The translations under genes were made by a program, and so were the position numbers. From Hermodice carunculata (Eukaryota > Annelida > Polychaeta > Eunicida > Amphinomidae), in NCBI GenBank assembly GCA_964020975.1, contig OZ026613.1, positions 62,035,511 to 62,099,510 of the forward strand: DNA of 64,000 nucleotides, in the 5' to 3' direction. Below are positions 48,791-60,639 of the stretch, in pieces; position 1 is the stretch's first letter; every line of letters begins with the position of its first letter. Below the pieces are notes generated by a model. The model made no database searches. It had not been told where the DNA came from and saw only the letters and a list, made by a program, of their open reading frames with translations.

Positions 48791-49680
48791 ACAGGTGCGG
48801 CCAATAGGCCTAAACACATTAATTCATGGCTTGTTTCCCCCCCCCCCCCCCGAGCGGCAAGAAATACAGTATTTAGATCTGTCTGGACTCTTCACGCATT
48901 TCAAACACCATGTATGTATAAAACTAAATGTATTTGCACACATGTATTTGTGCTCAGCTGCACACATCATATTAAAGTTACGCAACCAAGATTCCAAGTT
49001 AAACTGTCAAGTATTATAGATCTACACACATTTGTCAGCATGTGTGGGTGGAGGAATGAATGATTATATAGGAACATGACCCGTTTTACCTGCACTAATT
49101 GCAGACAAAGACATGTCCGTTGGTCCAAGCTGACCGTTACTGAATTGCTCCATTTCTTCCGGAGCAGTCTGACACGCAGTTTAGGTCTGTGTTAAAATGT
49201 GTCCAAAATTATCGTTGAGGAGGATTAGACTATATATCACATACATAAAAATCTTTGGATTTTAATACTCATAATTTACAACGTGGACGTATTTGTGGAT
49301 GGTGAATATAAAAATTTAGAATGGTGGCTTTTCAGAAAGCAGTCTTCATCACACGCGCATATCATAATTAATAAAACTCGCAATCATTTTTAAACATGTA
49401 GCCATATACCGGTATATAACGATCACAGTAACATACAGAGAGCATTATCATTGTCTTAATTTTTTCAGCTGTGCTACACTTAATCTCCTGGGGTGGGCCG
49501 GGTGGGGTGGGGGGTGAGAAAAGTATGGTATTTTGCCTAAAATCCTTAAACAAGGATAGCTTTTCCCATTCATGGCACAGCATTTAGAAAAAACAAATTA
49601 CCTAAGATATCGTATTCTTCACGGAGCACTTTTCCTTCCAATTTTTTTTTTTTACATATTTTCCACTATTTTAGTGAATA
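48791..49680. other. Unique-looking DNA, nothing recognised
   Basis: C run near 48838, G-rich patch at 49490-49515, T run near 49645; no gene or repeat end. Confidence 0.45.
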
Positions 49681-49683
49681 ATC

Positions 49684-49725
49684 AGGGATCGAAATCAGGA
49701 ATCAGGAATCAGGAATCAGGAATCA
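49684..49725. repeat. GGAATCA heptamer array
   Basis: Five to six units of a 7-bp repeat, nearly perfect. Confidence 0.9.
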
Positions 49726-49899
49726 TTTATTGAATCAATACATACAATGAATCATTTTGAACAGATATATACATATACATATACATATATTCACACGCAC
49801 ATATAACAATGCAATATGTTGTTAGTTTATGAAAAATATGCATATGTTAATCTAGGAGACTAGTATTATGGTCACATTTGACCACTATCACACTAGCTT

Positions 49900-49970
49900 C
49901 CCTTCTTTGCAGTACTTTTCACCATTGATGCCCTGGGCATTATTTTCGGTGAAAAGTACTGAGAGAAGGG
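49900..49970. other. 71-base near-perfect hairpin
   Basis: The arm at 49900-49923 pairs with 49948-49970 with about two mismatches and one bulge (core AGTACTTTTCACC / GGTGAAAAGTACT). The loop holds a smaller palindrome, ATGCCCTGGGCAT. Its size is like a microRNA precursor, but nothing shows expression. Confidence 0.7.
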
Positions 49971-50486
49971 TGGTTTTCGAGAGGTTGAGCTTCACACCCC
50001 TAGCAAATATTTGGGCAAGTAACCTCAACTGCCCCTCCCCCCTCCCCCCCCCCCCCCAACAACAACAACAGCAAGTCCCGCGCCGTCAGGCAAACTGGGA
50101 ATCTGGAATTGTTCTTCTTCTGGAACCATCCACAGTGCGTGTGCAGTTTAGGAAATCAACCAGGAAGAAGGAAGTCCGGGGAAACCCCCATGGCCCCTGT
50201 AACAGTGTGTACTTGAGTCACTGTCTGACCAGTCGCTGGTTACTGAAAGTACAAACACTGTGCTGTTTTGCAGCAGCCCTGCAAGGCCGCACGCATGATT
50301 TGATGTGGGTGGGTGCTAATTTAGGATCAAGCGGGGCTGCGAGGGAGCAGAGCGACCCCCATTAGCTCGCACTGCAAAGCTTGCGTTACTGCTGATGCTG
50401 GTTTGTGTTCAGTGACAATGCCAATCATCAATGGGGTTGGGGTACACTCCAGATATAAAACGTTTTTCCCCCAAAACATCTGCACC

Positions 50487-50530
50487 GCCCCCTCCCCCGC
50501 CCCCTCCCCCGCCCCCTCCCCCGCCCCCGC
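50487..50530. repeat. 12-bp C-rich tandem array
   Basis: About four units of CCGCCCCCTCCC. The minus strand has many close G runs and could form a G-quadruplex. Confidence 0.9.
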
Positions 50531-50611
50531 GTACGGCATTGTGTTACGTGTGAGGCCGGTCACCAGTTACTCAAGATGCAAATCAGAGATACAGCTTTTG
50601 AAATAGATATG

Positions 50612-50806
50612 CAGTGTTGCCAACCTGCCACATTTAAAAGCCGGGAGGTGGAAAGTAAAATTCAGGGAGATAGTTAAATTAATATGAAATATAGAAGCAA
50701 AATATTGATAAAATTCAGGGAGGTTCCTCAAAATTGCCAAAAATCTAAAATTTCAGCATAAAATTCCGTGAATCTCCCGGTTAAGCCGGGAGATTTGGCA
50801 ACACTG
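50612..50806. mobile_element. Small MITE-like element with inverted ends
   Basis: Starts CAGTGTTGCCAA and ends TTGGCAACACTG, exact inverses 195 bp apart. An inner hairpin, AATCTCCCGG and CCGGGAGATT around TTAAG, lies at the right end, and 'ccgggagg' at the left. It has no coding capacity, and I cannot settle the target duplication, so the transposon class is open. Confidence 0.7.
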
Positions 50807-50905
50807 TATTGCCACTATTAAACAGCCCCCCCCCAAAAAAAAAAAGACCTCAAAACACCCCTTGTATAATAACGTGTGTAAAAAGGGGGACCCGACGAAC
50901 AAATA

Positions 50906-50936
50906 ATAATGATGATGATGATGATGATGATGATTG
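50906..50936. repeat. (GAT)n microsatellite
   Basis: Short trinucleotide run. Confidence 0.9.
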
Positions 50937-51147
50937 AAGCCCCCGATGTAGGGGAAAGAGACATACAAATAAATCGGAATATATAGACACAAGACAGTAT
51001 ACAGCCAATAAAATTCATATATACAAATAAATACACTCAGATAAAAATGAGTTTCCATTACGAGTACTTGATTTTGAGCGAATGGAGTGTGCCAGCCATT
51101 TCAATGTACTGACTTACACAAATTACAGTTAGCGGTCTGACACCTAA

Positions 51148-51173
51148 CCCTAAATGTAAATTTACATTTAGGG
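51148..51173. other. 26-bp perfect palindrome
   Basis: CCCTAAATGTAAA is followed directly by its exact inverse. A third arm, TTTACATTTAGGGG, follows at 51180, and similar 'gtct(g/a)acacct' phrases lie on both sides. Confidence 0.85.
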
Positions 51174-51215
51174 GCGCGTTTACATTTAGGGGTCTAACAC
51201 CTCTCCTCTGGCGGG

Positions 51216-51740
51216 CTGGATCCACACGAGAGCTCGGAAACGTGAGCTCTAGAGTCTATCACCCCACCTAATGAGAGAGAGAGAGACCCCAAGCTTATAA
51301 ACACATTAATTGAGAACTAGAATGAAATAATCGCTGACCAATTCAGGCTTTGCCCAGAAAGATTTACATACAAGCAGCAAAGCAGAGGTATAAGGCACAC
51401 ACAAATGGCACCTGAAGACGAAGCTAGCTATCAAGGTGATAAAGCCACGGTTTGGTTGTCTCACAAGTGAAGCTGTCCTGATATATCGCCCTGGATACCC
51501 ATCTTCAAACTGTGTTTTATCACCATTGAAATCAAAATCACTTGGACGCGTAGGTGTGTATTTGGAATATTTACTCATGGAGCTATAGTAGCTCCATGAT
51601 TTAATATAGTATGGTTCGTGCCGAGGGAAATACCCCTTTCTTATCCTTTCGGTAGCTGTCATAGACCCCGATTACATAAACTCTGTCAAATATAACCACT
51701 TTCCTGGGACTTCCCGTGAGCACTACTGGTTAATGGCTAT
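51216..51740. other. Unique-looking DNA with one hairpin
   Basis: A 118-residue minus-strand frame (51306-51662) has no recognisable domain. The hairpin CATGGAGCTA / TAGCTCCATG lies at 51577-51599. Confidence 0.45.
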
Positions 51741-51741
51741 T

Positions 51742-52951
51742 TATGTCTGTGTGCCAACACAAACATTCTATTTTTCCTCGAATTCTTTCTTTCTGTCTGT
51801 CTGTCTGCCTTTCTTTTTGCCTCCAGAGCAGACCCAAGCTGCGTATTTTGTCTACTCCGAGTGTAGCAACACGGATGAAGAGAAGAAAATATGTTGAAGA
51901 TTGTGCAAATTATGGGCATTTGAAATTTTAAATCTTGAAAATCTCCAAAACTATTACAGATGCAGGTAACCGATCCAACTTCAATTTATAGGTGTGTAAC
52001 TCTGCACACTTTTGTAATTTACATGTGACCTCTAAAGGTCAAAGGTCAAGGTCATTTGGACCTTTGGAATTTTCATCCAGCCATGACTCTCTCAATTTTC
52101 ATCTTATTTGGTTCATGTTGGGCTTCAGTTGTAGACATTGTACAACTGTATATTTTTGTTATTTACATGTAACCTCTAAAGGTCAAATGTCAAGGTCATT
52201 TGGACCTTTGACAGTTTCACCGACCCATAACTCGGTCAATTTTCATCCAATTGTCATCATGTTGGACTCAACTTGTAGGTATTGCAACACTGCGTATTTT
52301 TGTAACAACATATAACCTCTAAAGGTCAATGTCATTTAGACCCTTGCAAGTTTCATCTCGCCATAACTTGGTCAATTTCCATCCGATTTTAGTCATGTTG
52401 GACTCAATTTGTAGGCATTGCAACACTGCATATTTTTGTAGTTAACATGTGACCTCTAAAAGTCAAACTCATTTGGTCCTTTTAAATTTTCATCTAGCCA
52501 CAACTTGTAGGTTTTGCAACACTGCTCATTTTTGTACTTTACATGTTACCTCTAAAAGTCAAAGGTCAAGGTTATTTAGTCCTTTGAAATTTTTATGTAG
52601 CTATAACTTGGTCAATTTTCATCTGCTTTGGTTCATGTTGGGCTTAAATTGTAGATATTGTAACACTGCACATTTTGGAAATTTACATGTGACCTCTAAA
52701 GGTCAGAGGTCAAGATCACTTGGGCCTTTGAAATTTTCTTCTAGCCATAACTTGGTCAATTTGAATCCATTTTAGTCATGTCGGACTCAAATTGTAGATA
52801 TTGCAAAACTGCACATTTATTGTAATTTACATGTAACCTCTTGAGGTCAAAGACCAATATCATTTGGACCTTTGAAACTTTCCTCTGGCCATATTTACAA
52901 GTTTTGATGACATACAGATAGATTTGGCTTGAAGCAAATCTTCTTTTCTAG
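51742..52951 (+). mobile_element. F1 element E7 with nuclear-receptor-like repeats
   Basis: 5' end TATGTCTGTGTGCCAACACA, 'ttttcctcgaattctttctttc', a short tract, then about seven body units of 125-145 bp. The units carry 'gtgacctctaaaggtcaaagg' and 'tcaaggtcatttggacc' in the best copies. The 3' end has the hairpin GATTTGGCTTGAAGCAAATC and CTAG at 52948-52951, followed by TT. Non-coding. Confidence 0.8.
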
Positions 52952-53034
52952 TTGTGTCTTCCCAATGTATTGATTAAGAGTGCACAAAATTGCATTTTGA
53001 GTTGAAAATTTCCGAGGTCATGCCCGGGGCCCTA

Positions 53035-53145
<111 letters not shown>

Positions 53146-53149
53146 TGCA

Positions 53150-53560
53150 TATCCTTCCACTTTATCATTTTCGTGGTAGCTTAAACTCAGCCTGACTGTG
53201 CGAACCAGGAACTTCATATTTGACATTGATATAGCATCTTAGGAAAGGTTTTGCATAAAATTCAGAATAGTCAACAGGTTATGCAAATTAGGGACATTTG
53301 AAAATTTCAATCCTTTCTGGCCTCCAAAGAGTTCAGCATAAAGACCCAAATGTTTTTCTGTTGGTACATTTGTTGGGGCCCCGCATCTATTGGGCACATT
53401 AAAACGGTTATAGAATTTATTTTTTTCTAATTATGGATACGTCAAAATTTTAAAGTTGAACATCTGCAAAATTATTGTAGATATAGGTGTCATTTATAGG
53501 TTTTTGCAGTGGGTACATCCAATGAACCGCAAACGAAAGTTGCATATATGCAAAACTAGA
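53150..53560 (+). repeat. F1 body fragment related to E6
   Basis: Matches 44640-44990 in order ('aattagggacatttgaaaatttcaatcctttctgg', 'gtacatttgttggggccccgcatctattgggcac'). Both ends are missing. Confidence 0.6.
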
Positions 53561-53566
53561 AAAGAA

Positions 53567-54476
53567 GATTCGCTTTACACCAAATCTGTGTGTCTTCAAA
53601 CATGAATAAATTATAATGCTGTAGCTATTTTTCGCTGTTCATTGGTTGTGCCTCTTACCAATTGAAGCATCTCTGACATTTGTTTCTGTATCAGTTTTGA
53701 AAACCTTTGATTCTGACATTGACTACCAATCCTCAGATTGAACTCCGACCTTGAGATTGACCTCTGATCACAACATTGGCATCTGACCTGGACTTTGACT
53801 GGTGACCTTTAACATTGATCTCTGACCTTTCCATTGACTTCTAACATTTGTATCTACCTCTGATCTTGATATTGATCTCTGACCTTGATATTGACCTCTT
53901 ACCTTGACAGTGGCCTCTGGCCTTGGTAGTGCCCCCTGATCTAGTCATTGAGCTCTGGCCTTATTCTTGACCTCCAATCGTTACCTCTGACCTTGGCCTA
54001 TGACCTTGGTATTGAATTTTAACCTTGGTGTTGACCTCTTCTCAAGTCGGCTGTGATCTTTGACATTGAAAATGGTCTATGACCTTGATCTCTGACCTTG
54101 ATCTTTACCTCTCACTTTGACAGTGACCTCTGATGGTGATGTTAACCTATAACCTTGATATTGACCTCAGTCCTTGATATTAACGTTATGTCAGCCTTAT
54201 CTTAATATATAATCCCCTTCTGGGCATCGTAATAATCAGGTTGTACATATAGTGCAGCGTACAATTTTAATTGTGTCTAATTTGCATAATTTTCAGCACG
54301 TGTCAACTTTTTCAGGATATTAAAAACTTCACTATTAGTGCTATACCGATGCAACATTTGAAGTTTTTGTGTTAACCAGTGTCCGAGTTTAAGCCCCACA
54401 GATATTGAGTGGTGAGAAAGAAAGAAGCAAAGGAAGAAATTAAGAACTTCAGAAATATCAATATGTGTGTTCACAC
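53567..54476 (-). mobile_element. F1 element M5 with TGACCT-rich body
   Basis: Minus orientation: 3' end 'ctagaaaagaagattcgctt' with a worn hairpin and 'tgtgtgtcttc'. The body at 53710-54185 is made of 18-25-bp degenerate units such as TGACCTTGATATTGACCTC. The right part has 'gtgtccgagtttaagccc' and ends at 'tgtgtgttcacacac', the 5' hairpin. Confidence 0.65.
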
Positions 54477-54483
54477 ACCCACA

Positions 54484-54531
<48 letters not shown>
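54477..54531. repeat. (CA)n microsatellite
   Basis: CACACCCA units, then pure CA, directly next to the 5' hairpin of M5. Confidence 0.95.
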
Positions 54532-54532
<1 letters not shown>

Positions 54533-54720
54533 GAATCACAATAGGTACAGGTGCCAATCTAACCTCAATCTATAGGTTTGTGCTGTAGGTGCATCAAATG
54601 AACTACAAGCGTTAAAATATAAATTTAAGCAAATTAGTCTCATACGAAAAATTTAAAGTTGAAGATCTTCAAACTTATTATAGATAAAGCTGTTATTTCC
54701 ATTTCAATATCTGGGTTTTC
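54532..54720 (+). repeat. F1 body fragment
   Basis: Two units with 'ctcaatctataggtttgtgctgtaggtgc' and 'gaagatcttcaaacttattatagata', without ends. Confidence 0.55.
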
Positions 54721-54839
54721 TTTGTTGATAGTCAGCAGGATTAGTACATTTGATCATGTGTATCACCACATCTATTTCAGTTGAAAACACAATTTTCATG
54801 TATAAAAATAGAAAGAAGCCCTCCTTAGAAAACTTATAA

Positions 54840-55213
54840 TTGCAGACCACCTGCCTATTAAGACCACATTATTATGAGGTCCATTGTGCTATATGACCTT
54901 ACAGCGAGAGATGAACTGCTGTATGTGATCACCTTGAGCTTGTCCTGATGATGGTCTCTCAAAGCATGGAGCTACTATAACTCCATGCTCAAAGGAAGGA
55001 CTACTCTATCAATATAGAGTGTCACATGCTGTATTTAAGCCCCCTCCCCCACCCCCTTCAGCCCAGAAAAAAGTGACCATACAGCAGGTGCCCTTTCACT
55101 GAAGGTAAACATGAAAGGAACCGGACTCCTCTATCCAGCAAATGTTACCACAGCAAGCAGTGTGGCTCTTCACAGTAATGATCACAGGCAGCAGGTGTAC
55201 CAGTCTACTTTTC
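54840..55213 (+). repeat. Dispersed repeat R-C, plus copy
   Basis: The longest copy of the R-C family. Includes the hairpin CATGGAG...CTCCATG (54966-54988) that also occurs at 51577. It stops exactly where E4 begins; the copies at 42415 and 45125 share its blocks. Confidence 0.7.
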
Positions 55214-55215
55214 AT

Positions 55216-55852
<637 letters not shown>

Positions 55853-56070
55853 TTAGAGTGTTGCATCCTAGGATCACATTGCCAGAGTTGATTTATTGCC
55901 CAGGGTGGTCCATGATAATATATATAGCAGTGGTACTAGCAGTATGGAAACGACATCACAAACCTTTCAATTCAAAATTGTTCACAGAATAACAAATAAG
56001 AGGCTTTGATAACTGAGCACTAAAGAATGCGACAAGTGTCACAGACAACATTGACACAATAGAACCTACA

Positions 56071-56328
56071 GGTTCTTTGAATGTATGAGTTCCCATCGAT
56101 TCCGGGATTCTTTGCGAGAATTGGTAGTGCAGTCTTGATAAAATGATTGAAAAAGATGTTACATTTGGATGAGGAGGTACATCATTTCCACACATTTCAG
56201 GTTCTTTGAATGTAACAGTTCCCATCGATTCCGGGATTCTTTCTAAGAATTGGCAGTGCAGTCTTGATAAAAATTATTGAAAAAGGTATTATATTTGGAT
56301 GAGGAAGCAAACCATTTCCACACATTTC
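56071..56328 (-). repeat. 129-bp tandem duplication
   Basis: 'ggttctttgaatgta' starts at 56071 and 56200. Both copies contain 'cccatcgattccgggattctttc' and 'ggcagtgcagtcttgataaaa'-like sequence. On the minus strand the left copy is open and reads RIPESMGTHTFKEP; the right copy shifts frame at an A run. I recognise no protein family. Confidence 0.85.
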
Positions 56329-56339
56329 AAACTTTTGTA

Positions 56340-57340
56340 TTTTAGTGGCAAAAATTTGTATGCAAGTTCAGTTACATAGAGAGCACCACACCCTACGTTT
56401 TACAGGCTTTTTAAATGTGTTGAGAAGAAAAACACAAGTTCTTAGAATTGTTATGTCGAACACGACAAAATGCGTGTACATGTATATTACAGAAACAGGT
56501 CGAATAATGCAAAAAGCTCGTGAAATGTACAAGTTGAAAAATTGTGCATTGGGATGCGTGACCAAAATAAGAGCAACACATTGCAAAATTGACGGACAAA
56601 TATGATAAAAAAAGTTTCGTTATCAATAAAAATCTGAAATATTCTTCTGCCTAAAGGTCAATTATTAAATTGTATTATGTCCCTACACTCCTGGACCAAA
56701 CCTCGCGCCTCCCAATTTTCAAGCAAACATATTCAATTTTAGCATATTCATACCATTATCGAATTACTGGAGTTTTACACCCGTCTATCGAAGGCAGTGA
56801 TGATGAAAACTGCAACGGCCTAAAACATAAACACCCATTCTTATGTGTTGCCCAACACAGTGTGTACCATGAATGAACCTGACTGATTTTTAAGGTGTGG
56901 CTTTATTGTGTAAGACGGCATGATATACTGATGGCATATGAAAGAAACTTTTCCATGATGGGACGTTGTGTGACACATCACAAAGCTCGTTGAATCAGTG
57001 AAATAAAGCCCTTTTCAATAAATAATCACATTTCAGTGTCAGCAGTATAGAAAGGACAACAGTAACAGATCAGGCACATGGTGATGTTTGTGTGTTCGGC
57101 TGTTGCATTGTTTACCAGCATCCAAGGAAAAGGGCAAAATTGCAAAATCCAATGGTTCTCTTAACGGCATGGTAGGGTAAAATTAAATCTGTCTCTCTGC
57201 TTTGAAATTCTGGGTTGCTTGTATTTTTGTGTTGTGGAGTAGGCCTATAGGGATATGTAACAGTCAATGCCAATCAGAAAATATGGCATCAAAATTGAGA
57301 ATGTTTTCCAGACATTGTTTTCATGGTAGTGCAAGTTCCG
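56340..57340. other. Unique-looking DNA, nothing recognised
   Basis: Short frames only, without motifs; 'aataaa' strings near 57005 are not tied to any gene. Confidence 0.4.
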
Positions 57341-57344
57341 TCAT

Positions 57345-57590
57345 ACTTTAGCATGTACTAAGAGTTTCTGTGTTGACGCCTTTGACCTTGAAAAAAAGTC
57401 AAGGTTGCTCAGCAACAACTTCATCCACGGTCCAGATATGATGTTTCAGCCGTGAAGGTGTGAATGTTGTACGCCTACATTTATTTGGTCAGAAGTTGCG
57501 TTTACAATGTGCACAGACGCACGGACGCACAGACATGGCGACGACAATCCCCCGTCGGCTTATTTAGCCGGCCAAGCAAGGCGGGTAAAG
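57345..57590 (+). repeat. Repeat fragment with terminal hairpin
   Basis: Ends with 'gacgcacggacgcacagacatggcgacgac' and the hairpin GTCGGCTTATTTAGCCGGC. The layout (ACGGACG block, then hairpin) recalls the right end of F2, though the sequence differs. Confidence 0.5.
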
Positions 57591-57639
57591 AACATTTAAC
57601 TTGGGATTAAGTCCTCAATCTATATCAGAGTGAACAGTC

Positions 57640-57642
<3 letters not shown>

Positions 57643-57720
<78 letters not shown>
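57643..57720. repeat. (CA)n microsatellite
   Basis: About 78 bp of pure CA. Confidence 0.97.
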
Positions 57721-57726
<6 letters not shown>

Positions 57727-58880
57727 CAAAAAATCTACAGTTGAATAACCGGGTAATATAGCATGACTGTGCCAAATTAAGAACACAGTGAAGCACAGTG
57801 AAGCCTACATGGAATGCTGAAGAGTAAGGGGAGGGCAGGGCAAGATGACGCACCTAAGGAAACAATAAAAATTGAGCAGGGAAAATCACAATCAAATCTG
57901 AATTTTGAAAAGTCATATTAGCTGTAATACATAGATGTGTTTTGTTTGATGGACATTTCCAAATACACCATGTCACTGTGCCATCTTGCCCCAGCATAAG
58001 GGGGCAGAATAACGCAGCAAGGTTTATGATATAAACACCCGGGTGCTAAAATTATATACACGGCAGAATGTTCCAGTTTGTTTTTGGGTCAAAAGTTGAT
58101 ACTGCTGGTGAAACAGAATTACAAAGAATATAACAAAACGACACTACTGAAGACATTTTAACATTGACTTGTAAAATGTAGCAAAATTCCTATTAAGCGT
58201 AAGGTTGTTTTTAGGATATCTTTTTGTAATGTATTTGTTGTTTAATATTTATGAAATTCAGCCCTTTAGTTTTTTAAACGCCCTGTACTAAACACATAAA
58301 TTAAAAATCACAACAATGCAAGAAACTCGGATCTTTATTTTTATATGCAATGTCCCATTACGATTATTGAGATCATCAAGTGAGAATGTAATAAAACACT
58401 TGATTACAAGCCTTCTTTGTGTTTTCAACAGAAGCCTAGATTTTCACCTGCTTACAGAAGTTTCTTATGTGTTTCATGCGGATGAATATATCTAATATGT
58501 GTATTTTTAAAAACCTTTTTGGTACCTTTTTGGCAAAATTTACATATACTACATATGTCTGCTTGGCCTCCATGATAACATTCACATATGTTTAAATAGA
58601 TCAATAATATTATGTTAACTCTCTGGGTTACAGTGTAATATCACACATTGGGGAAGTCCGGCATGAAACTTACATTACTCTCCAGTCTTTATTCTTCCAT
58701 GCTGCTGATACAAAGAAGGTCCAGCAGTCCCTGGCAGTTCCTGTTGGTCTTAAGACAGTCTCTTGTAGTCTCTGGTAGTCTCTGGTAGTCTCTGAGTTGC
58801 ACTGATATTTATTGAGAAACTGTCTCTAAGATGACCAGAATCCTATACACTTTCATCCAATCAGAATACATGAAAATCAA
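57721..58880. other. Unique-looking DNA with a decamer array
   Basis: No gene is recognised. Three to four copies of GTAGTCTCTG lie at 58763-58795. Confidence 0.45.
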
Positions 58881-58887
58881 ACAGTAA

Positions 58888-59790
58888 CTAGAAAAGAAAA
58901 TTTGCTTGACAGCAAATCTGTCTGGGAACCTTCAAAATGAGACCAGTTTGAAATGCTACACTTTGCCATTGTTCAACATAATCTAAATTTCGTGTATTAA
59001 CCTAATTTTTATAAAGAAAAATGCTACGACTTTCATTGGATGTGGCCATGTCACAAACTTAGAAAATGAAGTTTCAATGACACTACCACTATGTATACTA
59101 GTTTTGAAGCTATTCAACATTTTAATTTTGTGTATTTGCCTAATTTATTTAAATTGAAAGCCTACAACTTTGCTTTATGGTTTATTAAATGGGGCTTTGC
59201 CAGAAACCCATAAATTGAAGTAGGAATGGCACCTCTATCTATAATAGTTTTGAAGCTATTCAAAATTTACATTTTGCATGTTTACCTTATTTGCATAAAT
59301 TAAAATCCTACAACGTTGGTTCATGGTTCTTAGCTCATTGGATACGGCTTCGCCACAAACCTATACATTGAAGTTGAAATGGCATGTCTATGTATAAAAA
59401 CTTTGGAGATATTCAACTTTGAAACTTTCCAAGGAACCTTATTAGCATAATTTGAAATTTTACTTAACTTATACTCTGCATTATATTGGTAGATGTCACA
59501 AACCTATATATGCACATTGGAATTTTGAGTATTTGCAATAATTTGGAAGATACGGAGCTTTTAAAATTTTAATTGCCCCTAAATTTGCATACTTTTAAAC
59601 ATCATGACTATTCCAAATGAGATGCACAATTTCACAGGTTAGGTACGTCACCATAGCAAGTTTGGTGGTTTTCGGAAAAATAGTGCTTGAGAAAATCTCC
59701 AGACCAAGTTGGTTGTGAGGAGGAAAGAAAGGAAGAAAGAAAGAAGGAAGGAAGGAAAGAGAGAAAGAGAGAGAGAAAGAAAGAAAATTC
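58888..59790 (-). mobile_element. F1 element M3, 5' end replaced by R-B
   Basis: Minus orientation: 3' end CTAG at 58888, hairpin TTTGCTTGACAGCAAA, subterminal 'gtctgggaacc', about seven body units and a GAAA/GGAA tract at 59718-59787. The 5' palindrome is missing and R-B copy 3 follows, the same arrangement as M1 with R-B copy 2. Confidence 0.75.
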
Positions 59791-59805
59791 CAGTGTATAC
59801 CAATA

Positions 59806-60352
59806 CAGTCAAACCTCTCTAAATGGGCATTCTTGGGACCAGAGAAAGGTCACCCATGGGACCAGAAAAATGCCCACTCTTGAGAGGGTCAGCCCTTCTG
59901 GGCAGTATGGATGAGTATGTGTACATGTATATGTACATTATTCATATATGCACATATATATGTACAGTGTATACATAATATAGTTCAAGGGGATGTGTAT
60001 ATGCAATACAAAACTTTCTTCTTCTTCCTTTATTACATAAACAAATTTTAACAGAAACTGTCAAGAAACCACATAAACATGCACCTGTGAACCAACACAA
60101 AACTATGCTGTCTCAGTATTGGCTTTGAAGAACAGGCTTCATCTCACTGGTTACAAGAAAACAAGACACGAAAGTGTCCACTGCGATGACACAAATTCTA
60201 CCCTCCTTGGTCTGGTCGACTTAGCTCTGTATGTAGTCTATTTTTAACAGAAGGTACACTCAGGCTTGTTCTGCCTAGAAGTCTGGAGGCTGAGTTCCCT
60301 TGGTACTGATAAGCTCAGCAGACTGACATCGCCTCAGGCAAAAACAGTCCAG
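59806..60352 (+). repeat. Dispersed repeat R-B, copy 3
   Basis: Starts CAGTCAAACCTCTCTA. Shares long blocks with 19529-20026, including 'gaagaacaggcttcat', 'tacactcaggcttgttctgcctagaa' and 'gcagactgacat'. No coding capacity. Confidence 0.75.
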
Positions 60353-60639
60353 GTAGGACACTAGTTTTAGTCATGGTTCATTCCTGCATGAACAGAAAGA
60401 GATACTCTGTATTTTATTGAGAGCCTCATAACACAGGTGTTGGGTGTCCCCCCCTCCCCCATCTGCTACAAGACCCAAACCTTCCAAAGCATACACCTAG
60501 CATGCATGTGCATGGATAGAAAGCTGCCTGTGAGACAGGTTCAATTTAATTCAGTATGAATGCAAAATGGTTGCCTGGCACCATGGAGGTCAAGCAATAG
60601 GTCATACAGCAAGCAGTTCAAGGCCCGTGTGTGGATTGG
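60353..60639. other. Old repeat pieces
   Basis: The 'gtgagacaggttc' and 'cagtatgaatgcaaa' phrases echo 2520 and 48035. Otherwise nothing is recognised. Confidence 0.35.

Noticed and set aside
49868-50365. 165-residue plus-strand frame, the longest continuous frame in the window
   Set aside because: Composition is driven by C runs and CAA repeats, it contains a poly-Gln/Pro stretch from a microsatellite, and it shows no family motif or splice context.
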